From contig NZ_JAVSJA010000001.1 of assembly GCF_032027425.1 (NCBI RefSeq), positions 2,369,501-2,433,500 of the forward strand: DNA of 64,000 nucleotides, given 5' to 3'. A program made the translations under genes and the position numbers. The notes under the pieces were generated by a model. That model was not told where the DNA came from. It searched no databases and saw only the letters and a program-made list of their open reading frames with translations. Position 1 is the stretch's first letter, and each line of letters begins with the position of its first letter. This document shows, piece after piece, positions 16,101-25,406 of this stretch. The stretch is from Microcystis wesenbergii NRERC-220. GTDB taxonomy: Bacteria; Cyanobacteriota; Cyanobacteriia; Cyanobacteriales; Microcystaceae.

Positions 16101-17563
16101 CAGTAGATGGAAAAGTTTTTGTCCAATAGCGATCGCTAAATGATAGGGGCTAAAAAATTAGTATTTTTTAGTGCTTATGTACTGAAGCACTGGTCAATGA
16201 TAAGTAAAAGTTATCTATATCTAAATTGACTAATTAAAGAAAAAATCGCTCAAAAAAAACATAAAAATGTTATAATAAAATCAATAAACTTCAGCAATAA
16301 ATTTGAAAATTGATTAACGAAAACTGCCAATTTTTACTAACAAAATCAGAAACATTACCAACAACAATTGATTGTTTAATTCAACATATTCCTCTCGAAA
16401 CTCAGGGGGGATTTACTGCCTCAGACTTGTATCAAATATTAGTCAGGGCGGCCAGCAATTGCGACAGCATTGAAAACACAGCTAAAATGCTTAAAAATTC
16501 TAGCTGTGGTCGAAATATTCGCCATCATTTAGACAAAATAAATGATTTTGATACTTTAGAATCCCAAGTTAATCTAGCCTTACAAAGTCAGGTATTGCCA
16601 AGAATCAAAAAAAGAAAGCTTAAGTTGGCAATTGACCTAAATTTAATTCCTTATTATGGTGAACCATCTGATAGCGAAAAACCTTATATTTACCGAAGTC
16701 AGGCTAAACAGGGAACTTGCTCATTTTATGCTTATGCGACCTTATATCTTATTAAAAAAGGAAAAAGATTAACTTTAGCTATTAGAGGAATTCGGAATAC
16801 GGACACAACTGTCGCCATTATTACCTATTTATTAGCATTAGGCTCTCTTCTAAAGATAGATTTTAAAACTCTTTATTTAGACCGAGGCTTTTTTAGTATT
16901 GCTGTTATTCGTTGGCTACAAGCTTTGAAAATACCTTTCATTATGCCAGCAATTATTCGAGGTAAAACAGGGGGAATTAAGCAATTTATTCAAGGAAATA
17001 AAAGTTATCAAACTACTTATACTATGGGGCAAGACCAAAATAATTGTGTAACTTTTGATTTATGGATAGTTTGTAAGTACAAAAAAGGCAAAAGAAACCA
17101 GCATGGAATTGAATATTTTGCTTATGTAGTTTATTTGCCATCTATTAAACTAGATTATATTCATACTGCTTATCGTCAACGTTTTGGCATTGAGACTAGC
17201 TATAGAATTAAAAATATTTGTCGCCTTAAAACTCCCAATAAAAAGCCAGTTATTCGCTTATTATTTATCGGAATTTCCTTTCTTCTTGTTAATATTTGGG
17301 TTAATTTATTATGGCGAAAAGTTTGTTTTCCGAGACGTGGGGGACGCTTAATTTATCGAGAGTTATTTACTTTTCAACAAATGCTCTCGTTTTTAAGGCA
17401 AGCCGTTGATAAAATCTATCAAGTTGTTGATACCATCTATTTGCCTTCTGGCTAATAGCAATAGTCTTTTTTCTTAAACATAAGTTTTCTTAATTAATTT
17501 CTCTAAGTATTTTGTATCAGATGTTACTAAATACTCTGGTTATTCAAACTTTTCCATCTACTG
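16101..17563 (+). mobile_element. ISH3-type insertion sequence
   Basis: 1463 bp with inverted repeats CAGTAGATGGAAAAGTTT at both ends and a 5-bp duplication ACAGT (16096-16100 and 17564-17568), the size known for ISH3-type elements. It holds one transposase gene. Confidence 0.85.
16310..17455 (+). CDS. ISH3/IS4-like DDE transposase
   Basis: 381 residues from TTG 16310 (the start is uncertain). Catalytic acids are likely in LAIDLNLIPYYG, LYLDRGFFS and the C-terminal AYRQRFGIETSYRIKN. No internal stops, so it may be functional. The long AT-rich leader from 16101 is typical of such elements. Confidence 0.8.
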   Translation: MINENCQFLLTKSETLPTTIDCLIQHIPLETQGGFTASDLYQILVRAASNCDSIENTAKMLKNSSCGRNIRHHLDKINDFDTLESQVNLALQSQVLPRIKKRKLKLAIDLNLIPYYGEPSDSEKPYIYRSQAKQGTCSFYAYATLYLIKKGKRLTLAIRGIRNTDTTVAIITYLLALGSLLKIDFKTLYLDRGFFSIAVIRWLQALKIPFIMPAIIRGKTGGIKQFIQGNKSYQTTYTMGQDQNNCVTFDLWIVCKYKKGKRNQHGIEYFAYVVYLPSIKLDYIHTAYRQRFGIETSYRIKNICRLKTPNKKPVIRLLFIGISFLLVNIWVNLLWRKVCFPRRGGRLIYRELFTFQQMLSFLRQAVDKIYQVVDTIYLPSG

Positions 17564-17568
17564 ACAGT

Positions 17569-17813
17569 GTAAATTCGGAAGAACCAAAATCGTAAAGAAA
17601 TGATTGATTTAATTATTCCTGATGGAATTTAGCTTCCTTTCCTCGGTACTTAAATGGATCTTTGGTATTGTTCTTCGTAGTTGTCAGGAAGATAATCCTC
17701 TATCAGGGGCTTATTTTGATAGTAATAGTTGAGAATTGGGTAAATTTTCTTTGGGGTGATCCAGCGACCGTTGACATCCTCGCCGCCTTGAAACGGACGG
17801 CGATTCCCAAACC
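17569..17813 (-). ncRNA. Flank of TnpB remnant, possible reRNA/omega-RNA end
   Basis: Just past the TnpB stop (minus strand) is a stem GCCGTCC...GGCGGC at about 17780-17803, followed by GATGTCAAC and unrelated sequence. In TnpB loci the guide RNA scaffold overlaps the 3' end of the gene and stops at the element end, so about 17770-17890 is a candidate. The rest of the stretch (17569-17765) holds no clear gene. Confidence 0.3.
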
Positions 17814-18352
17814 TCACGATTTGAGTTTCTGCCTCTTTCCCAAAGGATTTTTCGCACCTGCCTTAACAGATTTACTCTGTTCTGGTCATCAGGTCGCTCT
17901 ACAGACTGACACCGCAAGCCCTGCGGCCAAAATGTTTTTACTGGCGTTAATATCTCGGTCATGGTGCGTCCCACAGTCTGGACAATCCCACTCTCGAACA
18001 TTTAACGGCATTTTCTCAGCAATATACCCGCAATTACTGCACCTTTTAGAGCTAGGAAACCATCTATCTATTTCGATGTAATTTCTTCCGTACCAACAGC
18101 ATTTATAGGCTAATTGTCGAGTGATTTCTCCCCAACTAACGTCAGATATTGCTTGAGATAACTTGGGGTGTTTGACCATATTCTTGATGGCTAAATTCTC
18201 AACTACAATCGTTTGGTTTTCACGAACTAATTGAGTGGTTAGCTTATGTAAATGGTCTTTTCTGCTATCGGTGATTCGAGCCTGAATCTTAGCTACTTTG
18301 ATTCTTGCTTTTTCCCGATTTTTTGACCCTTTCTGTGTTCGAGAATCAACAA
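17814..18352 (-). pseudogene. TnpB RNA-guided nuclease, C-terminal remnant
   Basis: The minus strand from about 18350 reads VDSRTQKGSKNREKARIKVA, then ENLAIKNMVKHPKLSQAI, the zinc ribbon CSNCG...CPDCG and the RuvC-III stretch DRDINASKNIL, ending with a shifted tail (EQSKSVKAGAKNP). The N-terminal RuvC-I half is gone and the frame breaks after SVCRAT. The 5' junction abuts the stop of the small membrane protein gene at 18353. Confidence 0.75.
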
Positions 18353-18502
18353 TTACCGTCGCCTCATAAACAAGTTGTAGACAACGCCAATCAGCACCAA
18401 AACCAAAAGCAGGTGGATTAAGCCGCCGCCAATGTTAATGGAGAATCCTAACAACCAGAGGATGAAAAGTATAACAACGGCAGTCCAAACGAGATCAAAC
18501 AT
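18353..18502 (-). CDS. Small membrane protein, lmo0937-like
   Basis: 49 residues (MFDLVWTAVVILFILWLLGF start, MRRR end), two hydrophobic helices with a GGGLIH turn. GGAGGGAAATAT precedes the ATG on the minus strand. Such proteins are conserved beside CsbD and other stress genes in cyanobacteria; function unknown. The TnpB remnant starts directly after its stop. It lies downstream of the secreted CsbD gene, 50 nt away on the same strand. Confidence 0.7.
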   Translation of the reverse strand: MFDLVWTAVVILFILWLLGFSINIGGGLIHLLLVLVLIGVVYNLFMRRR

Positions 18503-18552
18503 ATTTCCCTCCTTGATTTAGAGAAAAGTAATGAAAATTCAGTCATCGATCC

Positions 18553-19032
18553 TTAATTGAGTATATCTTGAACCTGATCTTTCACATCTTCTACTGTATT
18601 GCGAACTTGGCTTTCGACTTGTTTAGCTTTTCCAGCAACTTGATCTTGGCGGTTGCCAGTAGCTTTACCTATCGCTTCTTGAGCTTTGCCTTCAATGTTC
18701 TTTGTGACTGCTTTTGCCCGCCCTTTTAACTTCATCTGGTCTTTTATATCTTCTGCTGCGTTACGAGCCTGACTTTCGACTTGCTTGGCTTTTCCCATCA
18801 TCTGATCTTTGGGATCGCCTGTCATGTTGCCAATCGCTTCTTGAGCTTTGCCTTCAATATTTTTCGTAACTGCCTTGGCTCGATTCATGCTTGCGATTTG
18901 AGTCTGCGATTGGGTGGGTAAAGTTGCAGCCCAACTATTTGTAGTTCCAAAATCAAAAGCTATAGTAATTGCCAGCATTATAGTTAAAATAATGGTGACA
19001 AAAAAGCGACGAATCTGTTGAAGTGACATCAT
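18553..19032 (-). CDS. Exported protein with two CsbD-like repeats
   Basis: I start at ATG 19032, nine bases after GGAG; a longer frame to 19071 has no such site. The roughly 159-residue product has a signal peptide (RRFFVTIILTIMLAITIAF, cleavage near SWA), then two copies of a CsbD-like amphipathic segment: RAKAVTKNIEGKAQEAIG occurs twice, about 53 residues apart. CsbD proteins are small stress-induced proteins, normally cytosolic and single-domain, so the export signal and duplication stand out. The internal repeat could arise by unequal crossing-over. Confidence 0.8.
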   Translation of the reverse strand: MMSLQQIRRFFVTIILTIMLAITIAFDFGTTNSWAATLPTQSQTQIASMNRAKAVTKNIEGKAQEAIGNMTGDPKDQMMGKAKQVESQARNAAEDIKDQMKLKGRAKAVTKNIEGKAQEAIGKATGNRQDQVAGKAKQVESQVRNTVEDVKDQVQDILN

Positions 19033-19325
19033 TTTAACTCCAAAAAAGAATTTGATGAATCCATGATACATGGATGATGAACAACTACTGTCTAGACCCT
19101 TTCGAGAAAGATTTTTCTAGTCTTTGACGGCGTAAGTTTATTTACCGAGGGAGAGATATTCGACTTCTTTGAGAAGCTAGATATCTGGTAATATTGGGTT
19201 TATTTACGCCGCCTTGTCCTAGTGTTTCACCTGTCTCGAAAGAAGCCATTTTTTGAGGAAGAGTTCCGATGAAATCTGGGTTTCAATCATTTGTCTGAAT
19301 GGCGGTTGCCGTGACAAATGACCTA
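19033..19325. other. Intergenic between two CsbD genes
   Basis: About 290 nt without a recognisable gene. It should hold the promoter for the exported CsbD gene. An ATACATGGAT/ATCCATGATA-like inverted pair sits near 19055-19075. Confidence 0.4.
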
Positions 19326-19508
19326 CTAATCAATAATTTTTTTGACTTCATCTTTCACATCTTCGATAGTGTGACGAACTTTTGCCTCTGCCTGTTTTTC
19401 CTTGCCCTCTGCCTGAGCTTTGGGATCGCCAGTCAGATCTCCTACTGCTTCTTGAACTTTACCTTCGATATTTTTGGCGGTTGCCTCGGTTCTATCTTTT
19501 AAGCTCAT
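19326..19508 (-). CDS. CsbD family stress protein
   Basis: 60 residues, MSLKDRTEATAKNIEGKVQE start, one CsbD repeat with the NIEGKVQEAVGDLTGDPKAQ core and a Lys/Glu-rich tail. AGGAGAGC lies before the ATG. Role unknown; family members rise under general stress. Its upstream region shares the 106-nt block with the stress gene at 11241. Confidence 0.85.
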   Translation of the reverse strand: MSLKDRTEATAKNIEGKVQEAVGDLTGDPKAQAEGKEKQAEAKVRHTIEDVKDEVKKIID

Positions 19509-19560
19509 GATGCTCTCCTTATTGAATTTGTTGGATTTGAGAACTGCTTACCTAAGTTGA

Positions 19561-19665
19561 GCTAACAATTCTGCTTCTGGTATTACTGTAACAGGTGGTT
19601 GTTTGATTTACTGTATGAATTGATTGAGTCTGTATGAATTGCTTGAATACGACACAAAATGTAAC
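19561..19665 (-). promoter_or_regulatory. Duplicated upstream block B, before the CsbD gene
   Basis: The reverse complement matches 11055-11160, including both CAATTCATACAG repeats and the CTGTTACAGTAAT palindrome-like stretch. It lies 53 nt upstream of the CsbD start. Confidence 0.5.
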
Positions 19666-19828
19666 GATACCGTTTCTGCAAGCATAGAAATTACGCATTG
19701 ACAAAAAGGCTTAAATGTGGGTGGTCTAATTTTGTTAGTCTTAGATACAATTTCTCTCTCGACTCTTGACAAAACCCTCTCCGATTTGATTTCCTGACAC
19801 AAGGGCATCTCTTATAACAGAACAACTG
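19666..19828. other. Short spacer, no gene seen
   Basis: AT-rich and without recognisable features; it ends at the start of a transposase remnant. Confidence 0.4.
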
Positions 19829-20260
19829 ATGAGAAACATTACGAAGCCAACAACTGCTCAATGTAATCTGGCTATTTACACCCTATTTTTGCTCGGCGAG
19901 CCTAAATATATAAGCTGTGTTCGTTTGGCTCAAATTCTGGGCAATTTATCTCCTGACAGTGTCAATCGTTTCTTGTGGCGAGAGAACTATACACTCAAGG
20001 ATTTGTTTGATGAAGTGGCTCCTCAAATCGAACTTGAAGGAGGAACAATCAGTACGGACGACATGGTAATTGACAAGCCTTATAGTCACCCAGCTAAAGC
20101 TGAGTTAATCGATTACTTTTACTGGTGGTAAACACAAAAAAGTAGTCAAAGGTATTAACGCAGTTACCTGATATTATACCGATTGTAAAGGAAGGTCAGT
20201 TCCCGTTAATTATCGAATCGTTAATAAACAGGAGGGTCAGACAAAACATGAATATTTCTT
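19829..20260 (+). pseudogene. DDE transposase, N-terminal remnant
   Basis: 100 codons (SCVRLAQILGNLSPDSVNRF, ISTDDMVIDKPYS with a likely first catalytic Asp), then a frame change after YFYW. The other frame continues GKHKKVVKGIN...YYTDCKGRSVPVNYRIVNKQ with a further stop. Cut at 20260 by the IS701 element, with no 3' part beyond it. Confidence 0.7.
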
Positions 20261-20262
20261 AG

Positions 20263-21619
20263 TGGGACTTAAACACAGAACCGAATTTTTTTAGCTATAA
20301 TCAAGTCATAGTAGGCTTTCACGTCAAAATACGCCCATGGGAGAAACGACCCCATCCGCTATGCCGCCCTGCTTCGAGAGATGGTGCGCTAGATTCGATG
20401 ACTGTTTCAAAAACCAGTCGCAAAAAGATGGCTTCCGACACTATTTAGGCGGATTATTAGGAGAAAGCGAGCGAAAAAACCTAACCCAGATGGCGGATAA
20501 CTCGGTGGGGGTGGTTTATCACCGATTACATCACTTTTTAACCGAGGCTCCTTGGTCGGCGACGCAAATTAACCAACGTCGTCTGGAAGTGATGAACAAA
20601 TGCTCGCAGACTAGGATCGGCGTGGGCTTCACGATGATTCTGGATGATTCGGGACATCGAAAAAGTGGCAATTTTACCGAGGGAGTCGGAAGACAATACC
20701 TCGGTGAGATCGGCAAGACAGACAACGGAGTAGTGGTAGTAACCACCCATCTCTACGACGGGAAAAAAAGCTTACCCTTAGACATCGAGAGCTATCAACC
20801 GGCATCTTCTCTACTATCGGGAAAAGAAGACGAAGAGTTGAAAAAGAAACCCGAACTCGGACTCGAATTAATCGACCGAAGTTTAAAGCGAAAATACCGA
20901 CCGAAAATTGTCTTGATAGAGGCGGGGTATGGAAACAACACGCCGTTTCTGAAAGAGTTAGAAAAGAGAAAACTAAAGTATTTAGGAGGAGGGGCTAAAA
21001 ATCGAAAAATTATCCGAAAAAAGGAATCAGGAATCGAGGAAAAAATCAGTCTGGAGAAATTAGCAAAAAGCTTGAAGCCAGAGAGTTTTACCCCAGTAAT
21101 TCTCTCAGTTGAAAAACCGAAAACCCTGTACGTATTTATTGTTTCTGCTCGCATCGCTTCTTTAGAAGAAGAGAGAACTTTTGCCATCGTCATGAACGCG
21201 AGTTCTTGGGAAGAAGCGACGGACATCGATTATTTTATCACGAATGTCCAGGCGGAAAAAGTAACCCCGCAGTGGGTAGTAGAAACTTACTCGCCAAGAA
21301 ATTGGGTAGAAGTTTTCTATCGAGAGGCGAAAGGATGGTTAGGGCTAAGAGAATATCAGGTTCGCGAGAAAGAAAGCCTTCTTCGCCATTTTATCCTGGT
21401 GTTTTGTGCCTACACTTTTATTCTCTGGCATCACTTAACCGGGGGACTACAAAGGCGATGGGCGAATAAACCTTTGGAGACATTTACTGATGCTTTGGAG
21501 GCTTTTCGTACAGCGATGTCTTTTCGTTTTTTCCCTTGGCTAACGCAGAATATTGATGTCTTTTCCGCTCACAAAGCGGCTTTGGGCTACATTTGGGCTT
21601 GAAATTTGTTTAAGTCCCA
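20263..21619 (+). mobile_element. IS701-family element, complete copy
   Basis: 1357 bp with TGGGACTTAAACA/TGTTTAAGTCCCA ends. The left neighbour is TTAG and the right TTAA, both YTAR but not identical, so the two flanks probably come from different loci joined by recombination. Confidence 0.85.
20337..21602 (+). CDS. IS701-family transposase
   Basis: 421 residues, ATG 20337. Catalytic acids likely in MILDDSGHRKSGNF, VLIEAGYGNNTPF (Asp replaced by Glu or nearby) and WVEVFYREAKGWLGL. The frame is intact. The C-terminal 45 codons recur at the window start. Confidence 0.85.
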   Translation: MGETTPSAMPPCFERWCARFDDCFKNQSQKDGFRHYLGGLLGESERKNLTQMADNSVGVVYHRLHHFLTEAPWSATQINQRRLEVMNKCSQTRIGVGFTMILDDSGHRKSGNFTEGVGRQYLGEIGKTDNGVVVVTTHLYDGKKSLPLDIESYQPASSLLSGKEDEELKKKPELGLELIDRSLKRKYRPKIVLIEAGYGNNTPFLKELEKRKLKYLGGGAKNRKIIRKKESGIEEKISLEKLAKSLKPESFTPVILSVEKPKTLYVFIVSARIASLEEERTFAIVMNASSWEEATDIDYFITNVQAEKVTPQWVVETYSPRNWVEVFYREAKGWLGLREYQVREKESLLRHFILVFCAYTFILWHHLTGGLQRRWANKPLETFTDALEAFRTAMSFRFFPWLTQNIDVFSAHKAALGYIWA

Positions 21620-21781
21620 TTAATTGCTATTACATGAGTATCTCTTGTAGATTTATTGTGTATCTTTAAGAATTGTGTGCGATTGCCTTGGCCACCTAAC
21701 GAGCATATATAAACGATCATATATAATGAATAGAATAAAATGCTTGACGAAACTCATTAGATCGGAGAAAGGAGGTCAGTC

Positions 21782-21973
21782 ATGGATCTGGTCCAGTTTG
21801 TGGTAGTCATCATCGTGGTTGGGGTTCTATTGTGGCTCGTGAACAACTACATTCCGATGGACAGCAAGATCAAGCAAATCCTGAACATTGTGGTTGTCAT
21901 CGCCCTCGTTTTGTGGATTCTTAAGGTGTTCGGATTGCTGAGTTTTCTCAAGGGAATTCGTATCGGTAGGTGA
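21782..21973 (+). CDS. Small two-helix membrane protein, second copy
   Basis: 63 residues, two substitutions from the protein at 322 (Met to Val at 8 and Thr to Ala at 41), same AAAGGAGGT ribosome site. Both changes are conservative, so the copy looks maintained or very young. Confidence 0.75.
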   Translation: MDLVQFVVVIIVVGVLLWLVNNYIPMDSKIKQILNIVVVIALVLWILKVFGLLSFLKGIRIGR

Positions 21974-22008
21974 GTGATGTTCTAGACGGAAGGAAAGGTT
22001 GAATTATT

Positions 22009-22194
22009 ATGGAGCTGATGTCCATCACACTGGTGGTGCGCTGGCTAATAGGCTGGGGATTGATGTGGCGGTTGCCGCGACTTCCAGACCTTTCAGTCGT
22101 CGGTTCGCCTAAAGTCTCGGTCTTGATTCCGGCGAGGAATGAAGAGAGTACCCTCCCTAATTTGCTAACAGCCTTAAAGCAGCAAACATTCAAG
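22009..22194 (+). pseudogene. Glycosyltransferase, truncated second copy
   Basis: The first 62 codons of the CrtQ-like gene, identical in protein to 549-734, then fused to GVA and a stop from the IS1 end. It lacks all catalytic motifs beyond SVLIPARNEE. Confidence 0.9.
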
Positions 22195-22590
22195 GGCGTT
22201 GCATAATAGAGATATGAATGGAGGAAATCAAAATGCAATGCCCTGAATGTAAATCTACCCATATCCGTAAAAATGGCATCAATAAACAAGGTAAACAAAA
22301 TCCTATTTGTGTAACCTGTGGCCGTCAATTTATTGATAACTATGAAAAACAGAAAGGCTATGACGAAAAAACGAAGCGAGAATGCCTAACTGCCTATGTT
22401 AATGGGATGGGATTTAGAGGAATAGAAAGGCTAAAGGGAGTTCATCATACGACCGTAATTAATTGGGTAAAATCTGTGGGAGAATTATTGCCAGTCGCCT
22501 ATGACCCAGAAACAATTCCTGAAGTAGGGGAACTGGATGAATTGGAAACCTTTGTTGGCTCAAAAAAAACAAAATCTGGGTGTGGACAGC
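22195..22590 (+). pseudogene. IS1-family transposase, 5' part
   Basis: The element end GGCGTTGC is at 22195. ATG 22218 or 22233 opens a zinc-finger protein (CPECKSTHIRKNG...CVTCGRQF) with an HTH (FRGIERLKGVHHTTVINW) and the first Asp (GELDELETFVG). At the A8 run near 22562 a -1 shift is needed to read KIWVWTA, the programmed frameshift typical of IS1. The sequence is cut after ACAGCC at about 22588. Confidence 0.8.
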
Positions 22591-22631
22591 CTGACTGACG
22601 GACACATTTTTCAATACAAAGACAAGTACTG

Positions 22632-23780
22632 TTATGTGAAAGCCTCAAACTCCTGAATAAAAGAAAAGGTAATTTTGCCATAATAATCCTGACGAGCTTT
22701 GCGAGAAGCAAAACAGGGAAAAGGGTCAACAGAAAATAAGTGGTCAAGTCGCAAGAAGGGACGCGCCTTATGAACAACTCCCGCCAGCCAACGTAAACCA
22801 ATTTTCAAATAACTCAAACCACGCCGAAAATGAGCATCAACCTGACGGCGAGAGCCAGATTGTTGAACCGCCATGCCAGTTAAAGTAGCAAAGAGAATAG
22901 AAATGGCAACAATGAGATAGAGACGTTCTAAACAAGCAGCAGAGCGAACACGAGAATGTTCCCAGTCAAAAACGCCCGATTTACTGTCGAGAAAGAGATG
23001 TTCAATGGGAAAACGAAGACCATACTGCCAGAAGGTGTCAAGGGTAGGAGGTTCATGGCTCAGAATTGCCCAATTATCCTTAACCCCTGGAACAGAGGCT
23101 AAAGCAAGATGAGCAGTGATTCTAGCCTCCTGCCAGACTTGAACGTTGCGATAAAAGCAGGCTTGCCGTTTGGGAGGATAGAGTTCTCTGACCTCATAGC
23201 CAAAACCCCGACGGCGAACACCGTAAATGAGGGTATCGCAAGGTAAGCGAAGACACCAATGCCAAGTATTTTTCCTGAGCCATTGAATTAATTGCTGATT
23301 GGCAAAGCCTCGGTCGGCTAACAGCATGACATTCTCAAAGCCCTGAAGATAGCCTTTGGCTCTGTCCAACAAGGGTTCGTATTTCTCAAAAGCTAGGCTG
23401 GCACTACCATGTTCTAATCCCATCCACATCAAGGGGACGGCTCTCCCCCCGCAGACCACCGCTAGATAGACAAAGCAGTATTGATTCCACAACAGAGTGG
23501 TATCTATTGCTAGATAAAGTCTTTCCCCCTTCTCCTTCCAAGTCTCGATGGCTTTCAATATTAAGGGGATGTATATCTTTTCCACCGCTACTCTTCCATT
23601 CTGGCAAAAGCGATTCCACCGTCTCTGATAACTATTGGCTTGTTCGGCTCTGCTTTGTACAAAGGGTTCCCATCTGGCTTGATTGAGACTTTGACTACTG
23701 AGTAGGGCTGTCACCATCCAACTGAGGACGGTTAAATGTCTTTTATCCACAAATCGGCTTCCTTGTTCTAGATATGGCAT
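22632..23780 (-). CDS. IS4-family transposase 'c', N-terminus replaced
   Basis: 382 codons. DDE residues likely in LYLAIDTTLLWN, MLLADRGFANQ and the YREK stretch YGLRFPIEHLFLDSK. The first codons ATG CCA TAT lie in the terminal repeat of the IS630 copy that starts at 23775, so the natural start and the right end of this element are lost. Activity is doubtful. Left end somewhere near 22590. Confidence 0.75.
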   Translation of the reverse strand: MPYLEQGSRFVDKRHLTVLSWMVTALLSSQSLNQARWEPFVQSRAEQANSYQRRWNRFCQNGRVAVEKIYIPLILKAIETWKEKGERLYLAIDTTLLWNQYCFVYLAVVCGGRAVPLMWMGLEHGSASLAFEKYEPLLDRAKGYLQGFENVMLLADRGFANQQLIQWLRKNTWHWCLRLPCDTLIYGVRRRGFGYEVRELYPPKRQACFYRNVQVWQEARITAHLALASVPGVKDNWAILSHEPPTLDTFWQYGLRFPIEHLFLDSKSGVFDWEHSRVRSAACLERLYLIVAISILFATLTGMAVQQSGSRRQVDAHFRRGLSYLKIGLRWLAGVVHKARPFLRLDHLFSVDPFPCFASRKARQDYYGKITFSFIQEFEAFT

Positions 23781-23792
23781 AGAACGAGTTAG

Positions 23793-24206
23793 TTAGGACA
23801 GATGCCTGAAGGCTTTACTCACAGCATCCACAAGGTTTTCACTATCATTGATAATCTGACTAACATAGTTTTTCAATCTAGCCCAGAACTTTTCAATTTT
23901 GTTGATATCTGGAGAATAGGCGGGTAAAAATAGCACTTCACATCCCGCTTTAGCTAACAATTTTTTGATTCTCTCTTTGGGATGAAAACTGGCGTTATCA
24001 ATGATGATAATTTGACCGGGTAGTAGTTCGGGTAATAGCAATTGTTCTATCCACTCACACACCAACTCTGTATTACAGTACCCCTCAAACACCATTGGCG
24101 CGATAGTGGAACCACGCCACCAACCGCTGATCACACTAACTCTTTCGCTACAGTGACCTAACTTTAAAGCCTCAAATCTTTCTGATTTGTGACAATATCC
24201 ATAAGG
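23793..24206 (-). pseudogene. IS630 copy A transposase, C-terminal piece
   Basis: About 137 codons of the catalytic half (GYCHKSERFEALKLGHCSER, IIIIDNASFHPKERIKK, LPAYSPDINKIEKFWARLK). Upstream it reads out of the IS4-type element (24207-25383), which supplies the apparent ATG at 24251. Confidence 0.8.
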
Positions 24207-25383
24207 GCAGAAACGTTGAATCCTGTAATAAAACTTTACATTGACAAGCATAATACCCCTATAACATCAAATTTTAAATTGAATAGACAATCCTCCGGAA
24301 CCAGTGTACATAGCTAATATGTTGACACATGAAACTCTGTAAATAGCGCAGTTTGTCTAATAAGCTTTTCCCAAATCCTTCTTCAATATCTATTAGCTGT
24401 AGAATCAGATAAGCGATAATGCAACTATAGATCTGTAGGCGGATTCCGTTCTCGTTTTTAGTGATTAGATTATCCAACTTTAGATGCATTTTTAAAAATT
24501 TCCACAGCAGTTCTATTTGCCATCTTTGGATGTAAATTTCGGCAACTTCTTCATTACTAACTGCTCCTTCTCCTTCTAGAGGTAAATCTGTCGCCAGCCG
24601 AAATTCTGTTTGACTTTCTAGGTCGCAAAAAGCGACTACTCTTACTTCTATTTGTCTTTTATCTTTTCCGAGTTTACACTTGCCATTTTCGAGCATCTCT
24701 AGGCTAATATTATTTTTCACTCTCAAGACAAAATGCTTGTCACTACTCTCTAATAATTCGGTGATTCTTTGATTAGACGCAAATCCTCTATCCATTGCTC
24801 CAACTCCATTTACAGGAATTGCTTCTATCGTTTTTCCTCCTTCTTTTGAGTCATGACCTTGACCAAAATGGATGAGTATTCCGACCACCTCTGTTGTGAT
24901 ACTATTAAGACCAGAGAATAGTTTTACTTGATGCCATCCCTGGGACCATAGTAATTTACTGGTTAAGCTAATTATTGTTGAGTCAATAGGAAATAAAGCT
25001 CGCGCATTCTCTATTCCTTTTTTGGCAACTAAACGCTTATTTAATTCGACAATGACTTTCTCAAATGGACTTGTTTCTCTAATTTTGCTTGCCTTAGAAA
25101 ATGTGGATAAATTTACATTAATTCCTTGAAGTACCATTCTACTGCATAAGTCCCTCATACTGACGATGCTTTTATCTAAAGCAAAACCAATCCAACAGGA
25201 CAAAAATGTAAAAGTATCTAAAGCGGGGTAGTCATTTTTAGGCAGTGGTTTGAGAAGCTCTTTTATGAGTTTTGAAAAATTCGTCATCAGGGCAAACTCC
25301 CTATTGTGAGGGGAATAAGTTGTCTAGATTCTATCTATAATAGCATTTTTTTTCTGACTTTTCTCAACGTTCAACACTTCTGC
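24207..25383 (-). mobile_element. IS4-family element 'b' inside IS630 copy A
   Basis: 1177 bp, ends GCAGAAACGTTGAA and TTCAACACTTCTGC, flanked by the 7-bp duplication CATAAGG (24200-24206 and 25384-25390). The uninterrupted target is seen in copy B near 27990 (CCATAAGGATAATC). Confidence 0.9.
24274..25287 (-). CDS. IS4-family transposase 'b'
   Basis: 337 residues. Likely catalytic acids in ALFPIDSTIISL and VGAMDRGFASNQR, and the YREK stretch YIQRWQIELLWKFLKMHLK. Full-length, no lesions seen. Confidence 0.85.
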   Translation of the reverse strand: MTNFSKLIKELLKPLPKNDYPALDTFTFLSCWIGFALDKSIVSMRDLCSRMVLQGINVNLSTFSKASKIRETSPFEKVIVELNKRLVAKKGIENARALFPIDSTIISLTSKLLWSQGWHQVKLFSGLNSITTEVVGILIHFGQGHDSKEGGKTIEAIPVNGVGAMDRGFASNQRITELLESSDKHFVLRVKNNISLEMLENGKCKLGKDKRQIEVRVVAFCDLESQTEFRLATDLPLEGEGAVSNEEVAEIYIQRWQIELLWKFLKMHLKLDNLITKNENGIRLQIYSCIIAYLILQLIDIEEGFGKSLLDKLRYLQSFMCQHISYVHWFRRIVYSI

Positions 25384-25406
25384 CATAAGGGTAATCGATG
25401 GTGTTA

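Larger units (their letters stand above)
21464..22194 (+). repeat. Large direct duplication, copy 2
   Basis: See copy 1 (1-734). This copy ends inside the glycosyltransferase gene at CAAG 22194, where an IS1-type terminus (GGCGTTGC) begins. Confidence 0.9.
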
